Shown here one piece after another: positions 56,759 to 64,000 of a stretch of 64,000 nucleotides of DNA; position 1 is the first letter of the stretch, and each line of letters opens with the position of its first letter. The DNA comes from Coleophoma eucalyptorum (taxonomy: Eukaryota; Ascomycota; Leotiomycetes; Helotiales; Dermateaceae). The stretch spans positions 558,001-622,000 of the forward strand of contig JALRME010000023.1 of the NCBI GenBank assembly GCA_026120035.1, read 5' to 3'. A program made the translations under genes and the position numbers. The notes below the pieces were generated by a model that did not search any database, was not told the DNA's origin, and saw only the letters and a list, made by a program, of their open reading frames with translations.

Positions 56759-58523
56759 ATGTCAGGGATTGAGAGCACAGAGAAAATGTCTAAGGGGGAT
56801 CCAGAAATCAGCTCCTCGCCGGACATCGAGGCTGTCGAGGCTGTCGAAGCCGTCAGGGCCATTAAGGCAGGCCGAGCAAAGGATGTCGATATCGCTGCTC
56901 AGATCTTGGCCAACAATATCGATGCTGCTGGCACTGAGGAGAGCTGGACAGCACAAGAAGATGCAAAACTCATTCGGAGAATTGATTGGCGCATTGTTCC
57001 AATTGTAAGCAGAATCAACCCTCTCTGATACTCCATGTTATTAACTCAAGACAGCTTTTTGTCTGCGCAACTCTTTCCGGTCTTGATAAGACTGCTATAT
57101 CTGCAGCCGCTATCTATAACCTCAAGAAAGACCTAAATCTGTCTGGGCAGCAATACTCATGGGTTGGTTCAGCTCCCTACTTCGGAGGTCTTGCCTTCAT
57201 GGGACCTTCAGCCTATATGTTACAGCAGTATGTATTACACAACATATCAATATGAACTGAACGGTCTAAGGCTAATCATTGTAAAGTTTCCCACCGGTCA
57301 ACTACTTTGCATTCAACGTTTTATGCTGGGGAATTCTCGAGATGTCCATGGCAGCATGTACCGGATTCGGGGGTCTTTTCGTCTGTCGGTTCCTCCTGGG
57401 AGGGTTCGAGGCACTGCTTATTCCCGCTACCACGATGCTGGTGGCTATGTGGTACAAGCCAAATGAGCAGCCGGCTCGCAATGCAATCATTCTCAATGTC
57501 ATTGCACCCATTCTCAACGGTCTTTTGGCTTGGGCAGTTGGTAAGTCCTGTGAAGCTATCGCTTAGATCTAGCTAACCATGAGTCTAGGTTACCACAAGG
57601 GGAGCTACCCGGCCTGGAAAATCATATTCTTGACGCTCGGAGCTTTCACCATTCTGTGGTCCCTGGTCGTATTCTTCTTTTTGTAAGTTACCAACGCTGA
57701 AATTGCTCTTGAAATCCGCTGATGGGAATTTAGGCCTAACAACCCTCTCCAAGCAAAGTGGCTTTCAGAGCGTGAGAAATTCATGCTCATCCAGCGCAAG
57801 GCGACCGACAACACTGGTATGGAGTCACGATCATTCAAGAAGGAACAGATCTGGGAAGCCCTGCTCGATGTCAAGACCTGGTTGATCTGGTTCTCGATTG
57901 TTGCTCTCCAGGTCCCCAATGGTGGTCTCACAACCTTTAACACTCTGATCATTTCTGGTCTGGGATTCAACAGTGAGAAGACCGCGCTTTTGGCCATGCC
58001 ACCCGGAGCGATGAGCACACTTTCCGGCATTGGCTTGTCATTACTCGCTTCAAGGACTCGAAAGTACAGAACCTTGATCGTTGCAGGGTCTATCTTGCTT
58101 CCTCTGATCGGTGCCATTATCTGCTACACACTTCCTCGAGACAACCTCGCAGGTCAACTTATCGGCCTGTACATCCTCTACACATACTGGGCACCATACA
58201 TTACTCTTGTCTCCATCTACCAGGCCAATGTCGCCGGACATACCAAGAAACTTTTCCTCTTTGCTTGGTTTTACGTCTCTTGGGCTGCAGGTAACATCAT
58301 TGGGCCGCAAACATTCTTGTCGTACCAGGCACCAGCATATACCGGCGGTACGATTGCCATGATTGTCTGCTATGTGGTGTCTATAATCTTGATTCTCATC
58401 TATGGCTATGTTTGTGCTGCGAGTAACAAGAAGAGGCAAGATGAGATTGCTGAGAGTAGGGGCGAGAATGATTGGTTGGATTTGTCCGACAAGCAGAATG
58501 TAGCTTTCAAGTACACTACTTAG
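56759..58523 (+). CDS. MFS transporter, Dal5/anion:cation symporter type
   Basis: Five exons (56759-57004, 57055-57227, 57287-57540, 57589-57682, 57734-58523) encode 518 residues. The N-terminal 60 residues are acidic and include a short tandem (EAVEAVEAV). RIDWRIVPILFVCATLSGLDKTAISAAAI is the standard Dal5-family first helix (D-W-R-I-x-P and LDKTxIxxA). AFNVLCWGILEMSMAACTGFGGLFVCRFLLGGFEALLIPA is the following helix pair with RFLLGxxEA. PNNPLQAKWLSEREKFML is the family's central cytosolic loop. Twelve helices are expected. Known members carry allantoate, nicotinate, vitamins or other organic anions. The substrate is open; the TauD neighbour suggests a sulfonate or similar anion. Confidence 0.92.
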
Positions 58524-59675
58524 AACTCCTTGTGGAATTATTAAATTGACAGCGTCAACATCGTTGCTAAGATACTTGAAATAAAATTTCGCGGCTTTCG
58601 CATACAAGATCAGAAACAATCCACGACCTTGGGGGAAAAAATGCATTGAAGAGTATGAGACCAAGTTTGACATAGTGTAACCTCTCTTTCTATATATATA
58701 TATATTTATATATGATCACTTCATGGTATAAGGTTTAGTGATCGAAGATTTCAGAACCCCCCCCCCTGCCCCCCACTGAGAGTTTTTTTTAGGCACAGCT
58801 GAAGAATAGGATTATACAACCAAAATTTCTATGATCGCTTCACTTGCGCAAAGAGAGAATAACAGTCTCGTCCATGAACAGTCCACCTGAAAAATAAACC
58901 CTCATGCTCTCTTTTAAACCTTACCCAAGTCACAAGAACTGCTGCAAGGCCTCTGAGAATCAGATCAAAAAATGGTCAATCTACTATTCCTCGCCGATAG
59001 TAATTGTGTAGGCTAGTGTAATTAATTTCTAGGGATGTATACTATTACTATCTTTTGCTTGACGAAGATTGAGGTGCAGTCCGAAACAGTCGGCAGATAG
59101 GCTAGCTGGCTTGAAATCGAAGCCAGCACGCTCACTAAAGCTGTGCGCCTGAAGTAGACTTGCAAAGAAGATTTACGGAAATAGCATAAAACCAACTGAC
59201 ATGCAGAAGGAGATTAGAACGAGAGTCGTAAGGCAGGTATAGGAAATCGTAAATTTTGGAATACGGATTGTGTTACGAGTGAACACGACAACATTTTTGT
59301 CTAGCTTGAATCGTGATATCGGTAAGCCGTGAAGTTACTAGACGAGTAAGAAAGAAATCTAAGGAAAAACACAGGGTATGGGTTGGAATAGGCAACAGCT
59401 CGCCGGGCTTCTCCGTTCAAAGCATCCGGATGAGATTAAGTACAGTGCAAAAGGGGAGTAGCATCAAGCCACAACGCAAGTGACGAAAATGCAACCTACA
59501 ATTCTGCCATTGGCTGAAAATTGCGGTTATTACCTTTATGTTAGTAGCATTGTCGGTTTCTCATAGTAAGCTCTATTCGTCCAGCGACATTATTTGCCGC
59601 TCCGATCAAGATGAAAGGCAAGGGAGTGGTTGATGTACAAAGCGGATGGTCAACGGATTGAAGCTTCTGATACCC
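58524..59675. other. Gene-free convergent interval with AT and C tracts
   Basis: About 58690-58713 is a TA microsatellite, and 58757-58780 is a C-rich homopolymer run (CCCCCCCC...TGCCCCCC). No coding frame or RNA gene was recognised. The neighbours end here from both sides. Confidence 0.45.
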
Positions 59676-60651
59676 TCAAATACCTCGAGGTCGCTTGCGG
59701 GAGCTGCCTCCTGGTGTAGAGTGGACCTTCTCAGTCTTTTCTCTCTTCAGTTTCTCGTCGAGCACGCGGGCTATTGAAGTTATTTAAATATCCCAAATCT
59801 TGTGGATTTGACTTACTAAGAACGTCGTATCCAAATTGAGGGAACTCCAAACACATTTGTTTAAATTCGGCCTCAGCTTCTGCACGGAGTGTGTGTGACC
59901 GTGTAGCCCAGAAGTTTGCGACTGGAGCGCGGATTGTAGTGTCGTCCTTTTGTGTGCAGGCGTAGATATATCTGGCATATACAATCTCTCCTTTCGCTGT
60001 AGAATCAATGCAGTGGATCTTTGATGACGCAAGAGTCTTCAATGGAGGTAGGCTCAAGGTTTCAGCCAGAGTATAGACGCGCGCATGCTTCAGCAATTGA
60101 TCACCGGTCTCATCAACGGCAGGAATAGCTGGATCGCGCTCCAATGTACGACCCCCAGTGATCTTCCGCGGGAAGTAATCTCCAGTGTACAGGTATTCGA
60201 GAAAGCATCCCATAGCATCCAGGTCCTCGTCAACAAGATCAATTCGGCGATCCTGTCACAAGTCAGTAATGAATGCAAATGTCAATAATGGGATGCTTAC
60301 AGAGACATCATCGCTGAACTTCGAGCAGGCTTCAGCAAACCATGGACTTTGTACCAACAGCGCTTGGTGAGCTGTGAGCAGACATTGCTCCTCTCCTTGT
60401 CCGACCAAGAGGCCAATTATAGGACTCTTGAGGTAGTCAACATATGTGGTTCTCTTGGGTATCTCGTCCTCTGGCTCTTCGGCAAATGGCATTTCATTGT
60501 TACCAATTCCTGCGCCTATGTGGTTTGTCTCGCCCTCCGTCACATCTGGCACTGTAGAATCAATCTCAATCACAACCTCCCCACCTGTATCAGCGTCTGC
60601 GGGCGTCCTCTCCGCCACAGGCTCATCGAAAAAGTCTCCTAAATCCGCCAT
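59676..60651 (-). CDS. BTB/POZ-domain protein
   Basis: Three exons (60651-60301, 60252-59817, 59770-59676), with introns of 48 and 46 bases, encode 293 residues. The first 65 residues are acidic and disordered. The BTB fold starts at YLKSPIIGLLVGQGEEQCLLTAHQALLVQSPWF (the LxxHxxxLxxxSxFF pattern), and after intron 1 DRRIDLVDEDLDAMGCFLEYLYTGDY completes it. A helical extension, LKHARVYTLAETLSLPPLKTLASSKIH, follows as in fungal BTB proteins. The last exon gives TRVLDEKLKREKTEK and a basic tail SSRKRPRG that may act as a nuclear signal. The role is probably adaptor or regulatory. The in-frame ATG at 60714 is less likely as start. Confidence 0.88.
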
Positions 60652-61207
60652 TGCATTGCATTGGTAATGAGTGCGTAGAAGGGAAATTTTGTGGAGGTCT
60701 TTGGAGCAGGTCAATCGATAAAATGAAGGTAACGATGGTGTAGGTTGACATATAGCTCTACAGTTAGTTAAAGAGAGACTGAAAACATTGCATCAAGATG
60801 GGTATTGAGATTGGGAAACGATAGACAAGGCCCCAGCCTTGTTCATTTTGAGCTCGATAGCTAGCTTTATTGGTGCCTTGCGATCAAAGCTTAAAGGAAG
60901 GCATCAACTTTCACGAGATGACGCATGGCCTATGAGATGGAGACCGGTTGTCACTGTCTGTCACTCGACGGTGCATCTACGAAATCTTTTGCAGAAGAGC
61001 TTATTTTGACGTCTCTACTTAGAAAACTTCTTCAGAGGTTTATTCCTCTTGTTGTGAAGGACTGAATTACCGACGTCTCGTCTGGACTTGACAGCTTCCG
61101 CCCTCTTCTAAAGCACAGCACATGCGCTTGTGGTATATAAACAGATCCATCTGCCAAATCGCTGCCTAAATCATACAATTCCGAACACCTTTTCCCAAAT
61201 TTGCTCA
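60652..61207. other. Interval between BTB and PAP2 genes
   Basis: The left part should be the BTB promoter. The right part contains a 82-codon minus frame (61032-61280) that overlaps the PAP2 gene end in another phase. I treat it as untranslated, but a hidden last exon of the PAP2 gene cannot be excluded. Confidence 0.35.
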
Positions 61208-62551
61208 TCATGAACGTACAAGTCCCTGTCGAAAGCGGTCCCCAGTTGAAGGGATAGGCTTCTCCAACCTCAAACACCACAGCAGTAAATCCTCTAACGG
61301 TAGTAACACCAGAAAAACCCGATTACAAAAGTAAGCTATTATGACAACGATAACGGCAACGCAAGCATCCAAGTAGTAGTGGTTCGCTGTTGCAACAATG
61401 GTGATGAGAATCCATGCGGGATATGCAATTGCGAAAACAGCGTAAAATAACGCCCAGGGTCTACTCTTTCTTCTCTCACCCCTCTCCAGCGTCTTGCGGA
61501 AGATACCAGAATGATAGAGCATGGTGCATCCGATACAGAAGGAGTACCCGAAATGCATGGAAGGCATGGCCGCCAAGGAGTTTACATATTTGCCTTGCAT
61601 CCAAACGCTTTGCGCATTGTTGTGGCCAACCGAGTCGAGAAATCCATACTCTGGGGGAAGAAGTCGTGGAGGCATACATGGATAGAAAATGAAAATGGTA
61701 AAAGCCAGCAAGTTAGTCAAGGTCATGGTACGTCGTAAAACTGCGAATGTGTTGAAAGACGGAGCTACATAGTAAAACCACGCAATGAAGCTAAGATGGT
61801 CAGCGAAATCTCGAGGATGAAAGAAGGCTAACATACCCAACGGTTCCAGGAATATGAATTAGAGCATACGAACGGTTCAGTACGGTCAAAAATGTTTGGT
61901 GGCCATGCATAAACCATTGCTGCACGTCGACTTCATGCACCGGCCAGAGAAAGCTCAGCCAGGAAAACTGCTCAAACTCCAACACAGCCAAGCCATGGTC
62001 TTGAGCAACATCCCAGATTCCAGTCTTCGAGAAGATTGCCTGCGAGGTCAGGCTCGTACATCGGTAGAAGGCATAGGTGACGATCCAGTAGAACATCTCC
62101 ATCAGGAAGGGAAATTTCTGCATGATCCGGCTATGAAAATGATTGGCGAACCGCGCCGTATTTGGCGTATATACATTCGTTCCACAGCAAGATCTCTTCT
62201 TTGGTGGGTTCTTCATGGTTGACATGGTTTCCACACTAATATTGTCGGATGAATCATTTGATACCATATAGTCCCTCGACAACAAATCATCGGACGATCG
62301 AGCAGAGTCGGGTTCGTCATCGAGAAGTCCTTGTTCTATCCTCCGTCCTTGCAAGAGTCGATATCCTTTCCGTCTCGTGATAATCATCGATGCTACTAGT
62401 ATGCTGGCGACCATCTACAAAGCATTAGCCATATCCACCGAAAGCCGATTGAACTACGCACCACCGGTTCTCCCCACCCCGGCAATCTCCATGCTGGTGC
62501 ACTACCCCATTCCGGCTCCTCATGGGGTACGGTGAGATTGTTGAAAGCCAT
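61208..62551 (-). CDS. PAP2-superfamily membrane protein, Aur1/inositolphosphotransferase-like
   Basis: Three exons (62551-62462, 62414-61837, 61790-61208) encode 416 residues. The N-terminus MAFNNLTVPHEEPEWG is cytosolic, and several helices follow. The phosphatase/transferase motifs appear as FYPCMPPRLLP (C1-like, as in the Aur1 P-P-R-L-L-P), AAMPSMHFGYSF (C2-like, S-M-H) and ATANHYYLDACVAVIV (C3-like N-H-Y-x-x-D). This order matches the PAP2_3 group that includes Aur1 and related fungal lipid transferases. The enzyme probably moves a phosphoryl or phospho-head group in the Golgi or ER. It is shorter than a bona fide Aur1 C-terminus would suggest, so calling it Aur1 is not warranted. The end at 61208 may be extended by another exon. 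Confidence 0.82.
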
Positions 62552-64000
62552 ATCCGATCGCGCCGGCCTTCCCCTTGAAGGGTCGCGTGGTGTGGTGTAC
62601 AGAGGTCGTTGCGAGATATTATTTGATTATATAGGTATTCGGTATTGAGCCAAGAAGGCAATGTGGTTTGTATTGCAAACGAGTGTATGAATAGGAAGTA
62701 AGGAGGAGGTTCAGGGTAACCCGGCCGAAATTGGGATTGAGGTGGGTGCTACGTCAGCCTCGATTGACAATGGTGAGAGACGAAACAGTCGAAGAGGAAG
62801 ATAAAGAGAAGGCAAGCAGAAAGGCCAAAGATGATTTGAGTTGAAGAAGAGGACGACGAGGTCACAATGCGGCGATGGAAGGTAAGAAGGAGATGGGGCC
62901 AGGAACACAGGCAGGTGAGATTGTAGCGGTACAGATACAGCGTACGTGAGAAATGGCAATCCAGGTCAGCACAGGAGCGTGTACGAAATACGACTATGAA
63001 TAATGAGTAGGCTGTGGGAGTCTTGGCCTGCAAGCCAATGAAGCCAGGATCCCGCCTCTCCTGATCGGCTGGCTGAGTGGATGATGGGCAGAAGGGCAGG
63101 GATTAGGCAGGAATCCTGTGCTGTGCTGTGCTGTGGTGCGGTGCTGGAACTGTATTCTTATTCTTAACATAGGCACTGGCGGTTTCCACTTTAGTGATTG
63201 TACCCGCTGTGCCAAGAATCGAAATTAATCGCATGCAACTTCACGTCATCGCACACTTTGAAGGTGTTTGCGAGCGCAGGGAAGGAGGGGGAGGAGAAAG
63301 GCAAAGGCGAAGGGACAAGGAAGGGCAAGCAAAATCAGACGGGCTGTCACAGGAGACAAGGAGAGAGCTGTTGGACTTTGGGTGAGGGTGAGGGGGAGAT
63401 GGTAAGAGGACCGCTTATTCCCTGACTGGAGAGAGCGAGACGAGACAGAGGGTTCCAACAGCTGCTCGTGTGGCGTACTGCCTTAAAGCCCACCCGAAGC
63501 GGCATGGAGGTCGTGGAGCAAGGGCGGCGAGCACACGACAAACGATTCCTCTGCCGCACTCTGCCGCACTCTATCGTCCCCCATTGGTGGGGTGCTTTCA
63601 TCTAATCTGATCTACGGTGCGGGAATCCGAATTCCATCGCTTCGTCACGCGTTCGCTGACGACGACAGTCGGTTTGAAGTGCGCCTTCTCTCCATGCCTT
63701 TGCCCACCAGCGAAAAACGCATAACAAAGCTAGATCCCCCAGGTGCCAAGCGTGAAAGGATCTGATCTCTGCAGACGGGGCCGTCGTCGTCATATACAGC
63801 ACTATTGAATCCATGTTTTTGTTCGCCATGCGCCGCTGCGGTGGAGGAATCCAGAGCTTCTTTCCCGGCTTTATCTGCTCTCCTTCCCATAGTGTACAAT
63901 ATTGCCCCTTTGTACGTTGTACCGTTTTTTTTACGTGAGAGGAGACGAGTGCGAGTAAACTCTTTTTTGTTGACCAGCAGACTAACGACATCGGGTGATT
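62552..64000. other. Gene-free right edge with purine-rich and short tandem tracts
   Basis: The plus strand is purine-rich near 62770-62900 and 63270-63400 (GGAAGGAGGGGGAGGAGAAAGG-like). A CTGTG repeat of about four copies lies near 63116-63136, and a CTCTGCCGCA pair near 63549-63570. A 129-codon minus frame at 63602-63991 reaches the edge but has no motif. It may be a promoter of a gene to the right. Confidence 0.4.

Noticed and set aside
58688..58715. TA-rich run as a possible origin or matrix site
   Set aside because: It is a plain dinucleotide microsatellite, and nothing else in the sequence supports a replication role.
63602..63991. 129-codon minus-strand frame at the right edge
   Set aside because: It has no recognisable motif or supporting context and could not be confirmed at the window edge.

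Overview
The window looks like nuclear DNA of a filamentous ascomycete (Pezizomycotina). Genes are interrupted by short introns, mostly 46-100 bases, with GT..AG ends and CTAAC/CTGAC-type branch sites. Characteristic fungal families are present: a Zn2Cys6 regulator, a 2EXR protein, a fungal rhodopsin-like membrane protein, Dal5-type and NCS1 transporters, and a fungal-type nicotianamine synthase. Some family choices resemble Leotiomycetes, but that is an impression, not a proof. I found no convincing transposon, tRNA, rRNA or CRISPR array. All gene models were built by hand from reading frames and splice signals; exon sums are multiples of three in every multi-exon model.

Layout. 0-8 kb: a gene cut by the left edge, a nickel/cobalt transporter (-), an NCS1 purine/cytosine-type permease (+) and an APC amino-acid permease (+). 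This is a nutrient-uptake block, with clustered GATA-factor sites in front of the NCS1 gene. 9-18 kb: a secreted PEBP-family protein, a possible small basic protein, an amidase and a Zn2Cys6 regulator, separated by long gene-poor stretches. 19-31.5 kb is a dense housekeeping block: DHFR (-) and TFIIE-alpha (+) are divergent, followed by an alpha/beta hydrolase (+), a conserved beta-rich protein (-), dihydroxy-acid dehydratase ILV3 (+), secreted RNase T2 (-) and a 2EXR protein (+).

31.8-46.9 kb: two Q/P-rich low-complexity proteins in tandem (-), the mitochondrial phosphate carrier (+), a single-pass membrane protein with a Ser/Thr-rich ectodomain (-), a RING-like gene interrupted by an in-frame TGA (+), a nicotianamine synthase-like gene (+) and a rhodopsin-like seven-helix protein (-). 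46.9-50.3 kb is a 3.5-kb gene-free stretch holding an imperfect tandem direct repeat. 50-64 kb: a secreted hydrolase (+), a cytosolic alpha/beta hydrolase (+), a TauD-type dioxygenase (-), a Dal5-type MFS transporter (+), a BTB protein (-) and a PAP2/Aur1-like membrane enzyme (-).

Cooperation that can be inferred: nickel import next to a purine-type permease could serve purine-to-urea nitrogen use, because urease needs nickel. Nicotianamine synthase adds a second metal-handling gene about 40 kb away. TauD plus a Dal5-type carrier could serve uptake and oxidation of a sulfonate or similar acid. None of these links is demonstrated by sequence alone. I did not find a clear previously undescribed multi-gene system; the best leads are the interrupted RING gene, the Q/P-rich pair, the type II mucin-like protein and the Ni/purine gene pair.
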